A stretch of DNA of 64,000 nt from Beutenbergia cavernae DSM 12333 (GTDB lineage Bacteria; Actinomycetota; Actinomycetes; Actinomycetales; Beutenbergiaceae): the NCBI RefSeq assembly GCF_000023105.1, contig NC_012669.1:2853025-2917024 (forward strand), given 5' to 3'. The notes under the pieces are model-generated. The model had not been told where the DNA came from. It did not search any database and was given only the letters and a program-made list of their open reading frames with translations. The position numbers were made by a program, and so were the translations under genes. Each line of letters begins with the position of its first letter. Position 1 is the first letter of the stretch. This document shows, one piece after another, positions 53,910-62,003 of this stretch.

Positions 53910-55084
53910 CCACGCCGACCGACGCGGCGGCGGCTCCACCCGCTGCCGCCGCGGCCCACGAGGCGGAGGCCCCGCTCGTGCCGCGCTGGCTCGCCCGGAC
54001 CGGGGCCTGGTCCTGGCGCCTGCTGTTCGCCGCCGCGGTGGTGGGCGTCGTGCTCTGGCTCGTCGTGCAGCTGCGGCTCGTGGTCGTCGCCGTGTTCATC
54101 GGCCTCGTCCTCACCGCCGTCCTGCGTCCGCTCGCCCAGCGCTACCGGCGCGTCGCGCACCCTGCGCTCGCCGCCGTCCTCGCCCTGCTCACCGGCGTCG
54201 CCGCGCTCGCCGCCGTGCTCGCCCTCGCGATCCTCGGCATCTCCAGCGAGTGGCCCGCCGTCGTGCAACGTGTCGGCGACGGGCTGCGGGGCCTCGCTGC
54301 GCTCCTGCGGGACGGCGGTCTGCCGGTGACGATCACCGACGCCGACGTCGAGCGGTGGGTCAGCGGCGCCGTCGGATGGCTGCGGACGAACTCCGCCACG
54401 CTCGCCGGGGCCGCGGCGACCCGGGTCGGCACCTTCCTCGTGACGCTCATGGTCGTCGCGCTCGGGGTCTTCAGCGCCGTGTGCTTCCTCATCGGCGGCG
54501 ACCGCATGTTCTCCTGGTTCGTGGGCCAGCTCCCGCCGCGCGTCCGCACGGCCTGGCGCACCGCCGGCGACGTCGCCTGGCGATCGTTCGGCGGATACAC
54601 CCGGGGAGCGGTGCTGACGGCGGCATGCGTCGGCGTCCTCGGCTACGTGGTCCTCCTGGTGCTCGGCGTCCCGCTCGCGATCCCCCTCGCCGTCCTCATC
54701 TTCGTCGGCGCGTTCGTGCCGCTCATCGGCGCTCCGGCGGCCATGGTCGTGGCGATGCTCGTCGCGCTCGCGGCGAACGGGCTCGGCAACGCCGTCGCCG
54801 TCGGGATCGGCATTGCCCTCGTCGGGCAGGTCGAGGGGCACGTGCTGCACCCGCTCGTCATGGGGAAGCACGTCCGGCTCCACCCGTTCGTCGTCGGGAT
54901 CGGGGTGAGCGCGGGGACCGTGCTCGGCGGGCTCGTCGGAGCCATCGTCGCGATACCCGTGCTCGGCGTCGGTTGGGCCGTCTTCTCAGCCCTGCGCCCC
55001 CCGCCCGAGCCGGACGACGCCGAGGAGGCCGGCGTCATCGACGACGCTGGCCGCTCGGTGCAGGACGCCCCGATCCCCTCGTGA
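53906..55084 (+). CDS. AI-2E family transporter (UPF0118/PerM-like)
   Basis: Predicted 392-aa membrane protein with about seven hydrophobic segments and an Ala-rich N-terminal leader. The motif HVLHPLVMGKHVRLHPFVVGIGVSAG near residue 315 is the family hallmark. Members export AI-2 or act in Na+/H+ antiport; the substrate here is open. GTG 53906 overlaps the pepA stop. It converges with the Nei-type glycosylase. Confidence 0.9.
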   Translation: MTTPTDAAAAPPAAAAAHEAEAPLVPRWLARTGAWSWRLLFAAAVVGVVLWLVVQLRLVVVAVFIGLVLTAVLRPLAQRYRRVAHPALAAVLALLTGVAALAAVLALAILGISSEWPAVVQRVGDGLRGLAALLRDGGLPVTITDADVERWVSGAVGWLRTNSATLAGAAATRVGTFLVTLMVVALGVFSAVCFLIGGDRMFSWFVGQLPPRVRTAWRTAGDVAWRSFGGYTRGAVLTAACVGVLGYVVLLVLGVPLAIPLAVLIFVGAFVPLIGAPAAMVVAMLVALAANGLGNAVAVGIGIALVGQVEGHVLHPLVMGKHVRLHPFVVGIGVSAGTVLGGLVGAIVAIPVLGVGWAVFSALRPPPEPDDAEEAGVIDDAGRSVQDAPIPS

Positions 55085-55105
55085 GGCCGTCGCCGAGGCG
55101 AGACC

Positions 55106-56029
55106 TCAGTGGTTCCGCTGGCAGTTCGGGCACCAGTAGACGCGCCGCGTAGCGAGCTCGTACGCCCGGACCGTCCACCCGCACCTGAGGCAGTCCTGGC
55201 CGTCGCGGTGGTACACGTACCAACGTTCGTCGGCGGCAGTGCGATCCGCGGCGTCGGTCGTGACGATCCGGCCGGAGTCGGCGGCGGCGGACATGAGCTC
55301 GACGGCCTCGTCCCACACGCGCCGCAGCTTGACGGCGGAGACCCGTGCCCCCGGCCGCCGCGGGTAGATCCGCGACCGGAACAGCAGCTCGGCCCGGAAG
55401 ATGTTGCCGATGCCGGCGATCACGGTCTGGTCCGTGAGCAGCACGCCCACCGGCGACGGCGAGCTGCGCACGGCGCGGACGTACACCTCGCGGTCGGCGT
55501 CCGGCCGCAGCGGATCCGGCCCGAGCCTGGCCTGCTCCCGAGCGGCCGCGGCGCCGTCGAGCACCTCGCACGCCATCGGTCCCGTGAGATCCGCGACGCC
55601 GTGGTCGCCGACGATCCGGGCGCGCACAGCCCCGCGCGGCGGCGGGACCCGCCACTCGCCTGCCGGCGACGGCTCGCCGTCGTCCGCGACGGCGGTCTCC
55701 TCCTCGGCGATCCGCACGCGCGGCGCGCCGATGGCGTGCGGCCCGGTGAACTGCGCGTCGCCCGCGAACGTCCACGCGCCGTACATGCCCAGGTGGACGC
55801 GCAGCCACAGCGTCGCGGGGTCGGCCCCGGCGTCCTCTGGCGCCTCGGCCGGAGCGAAGCCGAGGAAGAGCTGCTTCCCCCACGCGTCCGTCGCGACGAG
55901 GCGCCGCCCGTCCAACAGCTCGGCTCCGCGCTCGAAGCGGCCCTGCGGCGAGCTCACGCGCACGACCTGCCCCGTGAAGCCGTCCGCGAACGCGCGTGCC
56001 AGCCGGTGAATGCTGTGACCCTCAGGCAT
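55106..56029 (-). CDS. Fpg/Nei-family DNA glycosylase (Nei1-like)
   Basis: Predicted 307-aa base-excision repair enzyme. The mature N-terminus PEGHSIH supplies Pro1 and Glu2 of the catalytic site, GHS being Nei-type rather than the Fpg PEVE. The helix-two-turn-helix is in DQTVIAGIGNIFRAELLF. The C-terminal zinc finger reads CLRCGW ... YWCPNC. It likely removes oxidised pyrimidines and opens abasic sites. It overlaps the upstream alkyltransferase-like gene by 8 bp. Confidence 0.94.
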   Translation of the reverse strand: MPEGHSIHRLARAFADGFTGQVVRVSSPQGRFERGAELLDGRRLVATDAWGKQLFLGFAPAEAPEDAGADPATLWLRVHLGMYGAWTFAGDAQFTGPHAIGAPRVRIAEEETAVADDGEPSPAGEWRVPPPRGAVRARIVGDHGVADLTGPMACEVLDGAAAAREQARLGPDPLRPDADREVYVRAVRSSPSPVGVLLTDQTVIAGIGNIFRAELLFRSRIYPRRPGARVSAVKLRRVWDEAVELMSAAADSGRIVTTDAADRTAADERWYVYHRDGQDCLRCGWTVRAYELATRRVYWCPNCQRNH

Positions 56030-56378
56030 CCTCGCCCCTCCCGGGCTCTGCTGCCGCGCCGTCGTCCCATCCGGTGAACAGGGCGAGCGCCAGGTCGACC
56101 CGGGGCGGGTCGCCGACGAGCGGCGTCCCCTCGGCGCGGAGCCGCTCGAGCGCCCGCGCCGCCACGCGGTCGGCCGGCGCTCCCGACGCGGTGACGATGC
56201 GCCACCACGGCACCTCGTCGCCGCGTTCGGCCATGACGCGACCGACCATCCGCGCCGACCCGCGGCCGGTCCGCAGGCGAGCGTGGACGGCGAGGCGTCC
56301 GTACGTGCTCACGTGCCGCGGCGGCACCTGTGCGGCGAGGTCGAGGACACACTCGGCGAACATGTCGGGGGCGGGCAC
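56022..56378 (-). CDS. MGMT-family alkyltransferase-like protein (ATL)
   Basis: Predicted 118-aa protein with the DNA-binding domain of O6-alkylguanine transferase: PPRHVSTYGRLAVHARLRTGRGSARMVGRVMA. The active-site PCHR is replaced by PWWRIVTASG, so the alkyl-accepting Cys is lost, as in ATL proteins that flag O6-alkylguanine for nucleotide excision repair. GTG 56378 is chosen because minus-strand GATGAT (56390-56385) is seven bases upstream, implying a leaderless mRNA; an ATG at 56363 is the alternative. Confidence 0.85.
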   Translation of the reverse strand: MPAPDMFAECVLDLAAQVPPRHVSTYGRLAVHARLRTGRGSARMVGRVMAERGDEVPWWRIVTASGAPADRVAARALERLRAEGTPLVGDPPRVDLALALFTGWDDGAAAEPGRGEDA

Positions 56379-56383
56379 CGGCT

Positions 56384-56390
56384 TATCATC
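56384..56390. promoter_or_regulatory. shared -10 of two divergent leaderless genes
   Basis: TATCATC reads as TATCAT (56384-56389) for the plus-strand gene beginning GTG 56398 and as GATGAT (56390-56385) for the minus-strand gene beginning GTG 56378. In each direction the expected start point falls on or next to the start codon. One six- to seven-base element may thus serve both strands. No -35 matches are obvious. Confidence 0.5.
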
Positions 56391-56397
56391 GCTGATC

Positions 56398-57120
56398 GTG
56401 ACGGTTCCTGACGCGACGCCGGGCGCTCCTGTGCACCCCGCCGAGCCCGCTCCCGATGCGTCGACCTGCCCGCACTGCGCCGCCGGCACGCCGCACGACC
56501 ACGAGGTCTTCGCGGACCGGGTCGAGGCCCGGCGAGCCGCTCTCGCCCGGCGCTGCTGGGCACGCGCCGTTCTCGCGACCCTGCTCGTCGGCGTCGTCGT
56601 GGTGCTCGGCCTGCGCGACGGGAACCTCGTCACGCAGGTGCTCACGCTCGCGGGCAGCGCCGTCGCGTGGGCGCTCGCGGTCGTCCTCGGTCTCCTCCTC
56701 GGAGCGATGATCGCGCGGCGCCGACCGCCGCGAGTGGTCCTCGCGACGAGCGCCATGTGCGCTGCCGGCGTCGCCCCGCTGCTGGCGTGGCTGCTCGTCA
56801 CGCTGGTGGAGCCCGCACCGCTCGCGCCGCTCGCCGCCGGTGCCGGCTGGTTCGCCGCGGCCGGCGCGGCGGAGGTCGTGCGCGCCGCGACGACCCGCCG
56901 CCTCCTGGACGACGCCGGCCGGGAGGGCGACAACGCCCGCGCGAGAGAGACGCGCCTCACCCAGGCCGACGACGCACGCGACGACCGGCGCGCCCTCCTG
57001 ACCGCGGCCGGGTTCGCCGTCGCGGTCCTCGTCGTCGGCCTCGTGCCGCCGTCGGCGCTCGTGCTGGCGCCGCTCGCCGCCGCCCTGGCCGCGCTCACGT
57101 CGCTGCGCGACCGCCGCTGA
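56398..57120 (+). CDS. zinc-ribbon membrane protein, unknown function
   Basis: Predicted 240-aa protein. A cytoplasmic start contains TCPHCAAGTPHDH, a possible half zinc site, and is followed by a basic helix and about six hydrophobic segments in pairs. A charged loop (DDAGREGDNARARETRLTQADDARDDRR) lies between pairs. No family is recognised. GTG 56398 is likely leaderless, 8 bases after TATCAT. It converges at one base with the next gene. Confidence 0.7.
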   Translation: MTVPDATPGAPVHPAEPAPDASTCPHCAAGTPHDHEVFADRVEARRAALARRCWARAVLATLLVGVVVVLGLRDGNLVTQVLTLAGSAVAWALAVVLGLLLGAMIARRRPPRVVLATSAMCAAGVAPLLAWLLVTLVEPAPLAPLAAGAGWFAAAGAAEVVRAATTRRLLDDAGREGDNARARETRLTQADDARDDRRALLTAAGFAVAVLVVGLVPPSALVLAPLAAALAALTSLRDRR

Positions 57121-57121
57121 C

Positions 57122-58192
57122 TCAGCTTCCCTCGGCCACCCAGGCCCGCGACAGGAACGTCACGAACTCGACGACCCGCGGTGCTGACGCCTCGTCGGGC
57201 TCGACGACGAGGTGCTCGGAGCCGAGCAGCGTGCCCGTCTCCGGGTCGCCGACCAGCACCGTCATGGTCGTATCACCGCCCCGGCCGGGCGCCGCGACGG
57301 CGATCCCGATGCCCGCCCGGCCGGCGCGGTCCTCGACGCCGCCCAGAGAGACGACCCCGGGCTCCGCGGCGAGCACCTGCCACATGCCCGCCTCGACGTC
57401 GGCCGGTACCACGGTGAACGTGTGCAGGTACTCGACCGACTGGGCCAGGCACGCCGCCGGCGACTCGAGGGCGGGGTCGTCGCACCCGAGCGCCTCGGCC
57501 ATCCGAGCGCGCAGCGCGGCGGGCTCGCTCGGCAGCCCCTGCAGAAGTGTCGGGTCGATCGTCCCGGCGGGAAGCTCGTCGGTGGCCGCGTCGGGGGCGA
57601 TCCAGGCGCGGGACGCGTCGATCCCGCGGCCGTCCTCGGTGAGTGCCTCGCCGCGCTCCTGGCGCACGGTGACGGCGCCGTCGGCCTCGGTGAGCACCTG
57701 CGTCCTCGACGTGACGAATGCCGTCTCCTCCGCCTCGCTGTCTCCCTGTGCGCCCCAGCCGGCCGTGACGATCTCCTGCACCGTGAGGGCGGCGCTCGGG
57801 CCGGGAACGCTCGAGGCGTCGGCCGCTGCCGCGAGCACCGACAGGTCCTCCTGCGGGGCGACGCCGGAGGCCGGGCTCAGCTCGGCGCCCTCCTCGGCGA
57901 ACTCGAGCCGCGGAGGCCCGGCCTGCGCCGGGGCGGGGGGCTGCAGGGCGACGACCGCGACGACGGCTGCGGCCGCGGCCACCGCCATGGCGGGCAGGAG
58001 CCGCCGCGGCGTGAGCGGCGCACGGTGCATCCGCGGTGCGGCGACCTCGCCCCGGACGATGCTCCGCGCGAGGTCCCGTGCGGACTCGCTCCGACCGGGA
58101 GCCGTGTGCGCCGGCGCCAGGCCGGCGCGGCGCGCCTCCACCTGCAGCGCGGCGACGGCGTCGGCAGCGCGTTCCATGGTCGTTCCGGTCAT
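57122..58192 (-). CDS. membrane-anchored partner of ECF sigma (CU044_5270-like)
   Basis: Predicted 356-aa single-span protein. A cytoplasmic part of about 65 residues precedes one hydrophobic segment (LLPAMAVAAAAAVVAVVAL), followed by a long extracytoplasmic domain with one pair of Cys (LGCDDPALESPAACLAQ). ATG 58192 overlaps the sigma stop as ATGA. Placement suggests an anti-sigma or signalling partner, as for the CU044_5270-type proteins in actinobacteria. A canonical zinc anti-sigma motif is absent. Confidence 0.72.
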   Translation of the reverse strand: MTGTTMERAADAVAALQVEARRAGLAPAHTAPGRSESARDLARSIVRGEVAAPRMHRAPLTPRRLLPAMAVAAAAAVVAVVALQPPAPAQAGPPRLEFAEEGAELSPASGVAPQEDLSVLAAAADASSVPGPSAALTVQEIVTAGWGAQGDSEAEETAFVTSRTQVLTEADGAVTVRQERGEALTEDGRGIDASRAWIAPDAATDELPAGTIDPTLLQGLPSEPAALRARMAEALGCDDPALESPAACLAQSVEYLHTFTVVPADVEAGMWQVLAAEPGVVSLGGVEDRAGRAGIGIAVAAPGRGGDTTMTVLVGDPETGTLLGSEHLVVEPDEASAPRVVEFVTFLSRAWVAEGS

Positions 58193-58839
58193 CCCGGGCC
58201 CCCTTCGGTCGCCCCGCCCAGCAGGCGGCGGTCCTCGTCGTTCAGGTCGTGGTCGACGTCGTACGCGTGAGCGCGCAACAGTGCGGCGATGTGGCGACGC
58301 ACCCGCATGAGCCGGGTGGTCAGCGCGGTCACGGAGCATCCCAGGACGGCCGCGGCCTCGGCGGGCGACAGCCCGTCCCAGACCACCAGCCCGAGGACCT
58401 CGACGTCCCGTGGGCTCAGGCGCCGCAGGATGCCCGCCGCCTCGTGCGAGTCGACGACCCGCTCGGCGACGTCGGGTTCGACGATCGGCAGCCCGGCCAT
58501 CACCGCCGCGTGCATCCGCACGCCCAGGTTCAGCTGCCGCGCCTTCGCACGCTGCGCGTGAGCCAGCACGTGCCGGGCGAACCCGAACACCCACGCCCGA
58601 CGCTCGGTGCTGTCCGACGGCGCCGCCGCTCGACGCCGCCAGACCGCAGCGAACGTCTCGGCCGCGACGTCGTCGGCCGTGTGCGGGTCGGTGCGCCTGG
58701 CCGCGTACGCATGGACGGCCGCGTGCAGGACGACGACGAGCTCCTCGAACTCGGAGTCGTCCACCACGCCTCCCCGAGCCCGCGCGATCCTCCCGGCGCC
58801 GAGAGCGCTCGGATTGGGGACCAGGGTAGCCGCGGACAC
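58189..58839 (-). CDS. ECF-type RNA polymerase sigma factor
   Basis: Predicted 216-aa sigma-70 family protein. Region 2 spans the segment with DVAAETFAAVWRRR and region 4 contains LSPAEAAAVLGCSVTALTTRLMRVRRHI, the helix-turn-helix. GTG 58839 has GGAG at suitable spacing; two GTG codons near 58767 have a poorly spaced site. Its target genes are unknown. It is coupled to the membrane protein that follows. Confidence 0.88.
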   Translation of the reverse strand: MSAATLVPNPSALGAGRIARARGGVVDDSEFEELVVVLHAAVHAYAARRTDPHTADDVAAETFAAVWRRRAAAPSDSTERRAWVFGFARHVLAHAQRAKARQLNLGVRMHAAVMAGLPIVEPDVAERVVDSHEAAGILRRLSPRDVEVLGLVVWDGLSPAEAAAVLGCSVTALTTRLMRVRRHIAALLRAHAYDVDHDLNDEDRRLLGGATEGGPG

Positions 58840-58858
58840 GGGGAAGCTCCGGTGTTTC

Positions 58859-59284
58859 TCAGCAGGGCCGCGACGACGAGACGGTGATCCGGTCCGCCTG
58901 CCGCGGCCAGCCGGAGACCGTCGAGACGCGCTCGCCGGGCGACACGCACATGCCGAGGCGGCCGGAGTACAGGAACGCGCTCGTCGAGCTGTTGTTCCAG
59001 TACGAGCCCACGACCGAGACGTAGCTGGGGATCGTGCCTCCGCTGGCCGTGCCCCAGAACGAGCCGGTGTACGAGCCGCCGCTCCAGACGCACATGCGCC
59101 CGGACGCGCACTGGTTCAGGGACATCGGGCTCGCGACGTCGGCAGGGGCGGCCGAGCTCTGGGCGGTTGCGGTGAGCGGCGCGACGGTGAGGGCGAGGGC
59201 GGCGCCGACGACGGCGGCTGCTCGCCGCAGGCGGGAGCGCCCGGCGGATCTCGGGGACGCGGGCAGGGCGGAACGAACGGACAT
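58859..59284 (-). CDS. secreted peptidase inhibitor family I36 protein
   Basis: Predicted 141-aa exported protein. A signal peptide (RRAAAVVGAALALTVAPLTATAQS) precedes a small domain with NQCASGRMCVWSGGSYTGSFW, the opening of the I36 (SMPI-like) beta-gamma-crystallin fold. Four Cys (two near the start, two near the end) can form disulfides. ATG 59284 is preferred; an ATG at 59320 is possible. The upstream region has a perfect CRP/GlxR site. Confidence 0.83.
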   Translation of the reverse strand: MSVRSALPASPRSAGRSRLRRAAAVVGAALALTVAPLTATAQSSAAPADVASPMSLNQCASGRMCVWSGGSYTGSFWGTASGGTIPSYVSVVGSYWNNSSTSAFLYSGRLGMCVSPGERVSTVSGWPRQADRITVSSSRPC

Positions 59285-59354
59285 GGGGGGCTCACTCTCA
59301 GGGCAGGTCTGACTGGACATTCCCAGGATGCCCTCCGGGATCACACCAGCCCGC

Positions 59355-59370
59355 TGTGAGTTAGGTCACA
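59355..59370. promoter_or_regulatory. CRP/GlxR operator before the I36 inhibitor
   Basis: TGTGA-GTTAGG-TCACA matches the CRP/GlxR consensus TGTGA-N6-TCACA exactly. Two further half-sites flank it: TCACA at 59341-59345 and TGTGA at 59374-59378. A CATCCT hexamer (59330-59325) could be the -10; the operator centre would be about 44 bases before the start, an activator position. The rest of the 208-bp gap (59285-59492) holds no gene. Confidence 0.7.
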
Positions 59371-59492
59371 CCCTGTGATCCGGGAGGGGTACCCGGGAAT
59401 GAGTCAGTTACGGGGTGTCATACCCGTCGTGGGCCGGCGCAGGGGGCCGGCCGACGAGCACGTGTGGTGAGGACGACGGCGTCCCACCGCGC

Positions 59493-59942
59493 TCAGCGTG
59501 CGGTCTCGTACGCCGCGAGCTGGTCGATCCGGCGCTGGTGGCGCGCGTCCCCCGAGAACGCCTCAGCGAGGAACGCCTCGACGAGCTCGATCGCCTCGTC
59601 CACCGAGTGCTGCCGGGCGCCGATCGCCACGACGTTCGCATCGTTGTGCGCCCGCGCGAGAGACGCCGTCGTCGTGCTCCAGGCGAGGGCGGCGCGCACG
59701 CCCCGCACCTTGTTCGCCGCGATCTGCTCGCCGTTCCCGCTGCCCCCGATGACGATGCCGAGCGTGCCCGGCTCGGCGACGACGGCCTCGCCGGCGGCGA
59801 AACAGAACGCCGGGTAGTCGTCGAGCTCGTCGTACGCGTCGGCGCCGTGGTCGACGACGTCGTGGCCCGCCGCCCGGAGGTGCTCGGCGAGGACGGACTT
59901 CAGCTCGAAGCCGGCGTGGTCGGCGGCGATGTGGATGCGCAT
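59493..59942 (-). CDS. rpiB: ribose-5-phosphate isomerase B
   Basis: Predicted 149-aa RpiB/LacAB-type isomerase of the pentose phosphate pathway. The opening MRIHIAADHAGFELK binds phosphate and GGSGNGEQIAANKVRGVRAALAW contains the catalytic loop. ATG 59942 is chosen because the fold begins there; GGATGG lies upstream. It is divergent from the M13 peptidase. Confidence 0.95.
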   Translation of the reverse strand: MRIHIAADHAGFELKSVLAEHLRAAGHDVVDHGADAYDELDDYPAFCFAAGEAVVAEPGTLGIVIGGSGNGEQIAANKVRGVRAALAWSTTTASLARAHNDANVVAIGARQHSVDEAIELVEAFLAEAFSGDARHQRRIDQLAAYETAR

Positions 59943-59998
59943 GGGGCCATCCTGCCGCACGGCCGCACGGGTGTCCGGACGCACCTTAGGCTCGGACC

Positions 59999-61984
59999 AT
60001 GACCACCACCGAGGCCGCACCCTCGCCGGCCGCCGACGACCCGACCGCCGCCGCCGACCCCGCGGTCCGGCCCCAGGACGACCTGTACCGGCACGTCAAC
60101 GGCACGTGGCTGCGCACCCACGAGATCCCGGCCGACCGGGCCCGCGACGGCGTCGTCTTCGACCTGCGGGACCAGGCGGAGCTCGACGTCCGAGCGATCG
60201 TCGAGGAGTCCGGGGCCGGCACCCTGGACGCACCGGACGCGGACGAGGCGCGGAAGATCGCCGCGCTGTACCGCTCGTTCATGGACACCGAGGCCATCGA
60301 GGCGGCCGGGGTCGCACCGCTCGCCCCCGACCTCGCGCTCATCGAGAACGCCACGGACCGCTCCGCGCTCGCCCGCGCGATGGGCACGCTGCAGCGCACC
60401 GGCGTCGGCGGCGCCCTCGGGATGTGGGTCGACACCGACGCCGACGACCCGACGGCGTACCGCGCCTACCTCTACCAGTCGGGTCTCGGGCTGCCGGACG
60501 AGTCCTACTACCGCTCCGAGGAGCAGGCGACGACCCGCGAGGCGTACGTCGCCCACGTGGCTCGGATGCTCCGGCTCGCCGGTGTGGCCGCCGACGCCGA
60601 GGCGGACGCCGTCGCCGGCCGGATCATGGACCTCGAGACGCGCCTCGCCGCCGCTCACTGGGACCGGGTGCGCGACCGGGACGCCGTCGCGACGCACAAC
60701 CCCACGGCGTGGGCGGAGCTGGCCGACGTCGCGCGCGGGTTCGACGCCGACGCCTGGGCGGAGGGGCTCCGCGTACCCGCCGACGCCTTCGACGTCGTCG
60801 TCCTGCGGGAGCCCTCGTTCTTCGCCGCGCTCGGCGAGGCCTGGACCGACGTCCCCCTCGAGCAGTGGCGCGAGTGGCTGACGTGGCGCGTGGTGCGCTC
60901 GCGCGCGCCGTACCTGACGGACGAGATCGTGACGGCGAACTTCGACTTCTACGGGCGGACGCTGACCGGCGCGCAGGAGCTGCGCGAGCGGTGGAAGCGG
61001 GGCGTCGCGCTCGTCGAGGGCGCCCTCGGCGAGGCCGTGGGCAGGATCTACGTGCAGCGCCACTTCCCGCCGACCCACAAGGCGCGCATGGACACGCTGG
61101 TGGCGAACCTCGTGGAGGCGTACCGGCGGTCCATCACGTCGCTCGACTGGATGGGTCCGGACACGCGGGAGCGCGCGCTGGCGAAGCTCGCGGCCTTCAC
61201 GCCGAAGATCGGCTACCCCGTGCGGTGGCGCGACTACTCCAGCCTCGAGCTGGTGCCCGGCGACGTCGTCGCGAACGTGCGAGCGGCGTCGACGTACGAG
61301 CTGGACCGCGATCTCGCGAAGATCGGCCGGCCGGTCGACCGTGACGAGTGGTTCATGCCCCCGCAGACGGTGAACGCGTACTACAACCCCGGTATGAACG
61401 AGGTCGTGTTCCCGGCAGCCATCCTGCAGCCGCCGTTCTTCGACCCCGACGCGGCCGACGCCGCGAACTACGGCTCGATCGGCGCCGTCATCGGTCACGA
61501 GATCGGGCACGGCTTCGACGACCAGGGCAGCCGGTACGACGGCGACGGTCGCCTCGCGGACTGGTGGACCCCTGAGGACCGCGCGGAGTTCGAGACCCGC
61601 ACCGCGGCGCTCGTCGCCCAGTACGACGCCTTCTCCCCCGCCCAGCTCGACGGCTCCCGCCACGTGTCGGGGGGCCTCACCGTCGGCGAGAACATCGGCG
61701 ACCTCGGCGGCCTCGCGATCGCCGTCGACGCGTACGAGATCGCCCTGGGACGCCGTCCCGACCGGGCCGAGCTGCGGGAGCTGTTCGCGTCCTGGGCCGT
61801 CTCGTGGCGGGAGAAGGGGCACGACGCCGAGGTGATCCGGCTGCTGACGATCGACCCGCACTCGCCGCCCGAGTTCCGCTGCAACGGCGTCGTGGCGAAC
61901 CTCGACGCGTTCGCCGAGGCGTTCGACGTGCAGCCGGGCGACGGCCTGTGGATCGACCCGCAGGACCGCGTGCGGATCTGGTGA
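59999..61984 (+). CDS. M13 family metallopeptidase (PepO/neprilysin-like)
   Basis: Predicted 661-aa zinc endopeptidase. The HEIGH (HExxH) motif is near residue 500 in VIGHEIGHGFDDQG, the third ligand Glu is in GENIGDLGGL, and NAYYNPGMNEVVFPAAIL is the substrate-binding segment. No signal peptide is seen, so it is likely cytoplasmic. It is leaderless: TAGGCT at 59987-59992, six bases, ATG 59999. It converges with the propeller protein gene. Confidence 0.94.
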   Translation: MTTTEAAPSPAADDPTAAADPAVRPQDDLYRHVNGTWLRTHEIPADRARDGVVFDLRDQAELDVRAIVEESGAGTLDAPDADEARKIAALYRSFMDTEAIEAAGVAPLAPDLALIENATDRSALARAMGTLQRTGVGGALGMWVDTDADDPTAYRAYLYQSGLGLPDESYYRSEEQATTREAYVAHVARMLRLAGVAADAEADAVAGRIMDLETRLAAAHWDRVRDRDAVATHNPTAWAELADVARGFDADAWAEGLRVPADAFDVVVLREPSFFAALGEAWTDVPLEQWREWLTWRVVRSRAPYLTDEIVTANFDFYGRTLTGAQELRERWKRGVALVEGALGEAVGRIYVQRHFPPTHKARMDTLVANLVEAYRRSITSLDWMGPDTRERALAKLAAFTPKIGYPVRWRDYSSLELVPGDVVANVRAASTYELDRDLAKIGRPVDRDEWFMPPQTVNAYYNPGMNEVVFPAAILQPPFFDPDAADAANYGSIGAVIGHEIGHGFDDQGSRYDGDGRLADWWTPEDRAEFETRTAALVAQYDAFSPAQLDGSRHVSGGLTVGENIGDLGGLAIAVDAYEIALGRRPDRAELRELFASWAVSWREKGHDAEVIRLLTIDPHSPPEFRCNGVVANLDAFAEAFDVQPGDGLWIDPQDRVRIW

Positions 61985-62003
61985 GGCCGTTCGCGGCCGC
62001 GGC

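Noticed and set aside
61985-62003. Terminator between the M13 peptidase and the propeller gene
   Set aside because: Short GC inverted bases exist, but no stem of convincing length fits the 19-bp gap.
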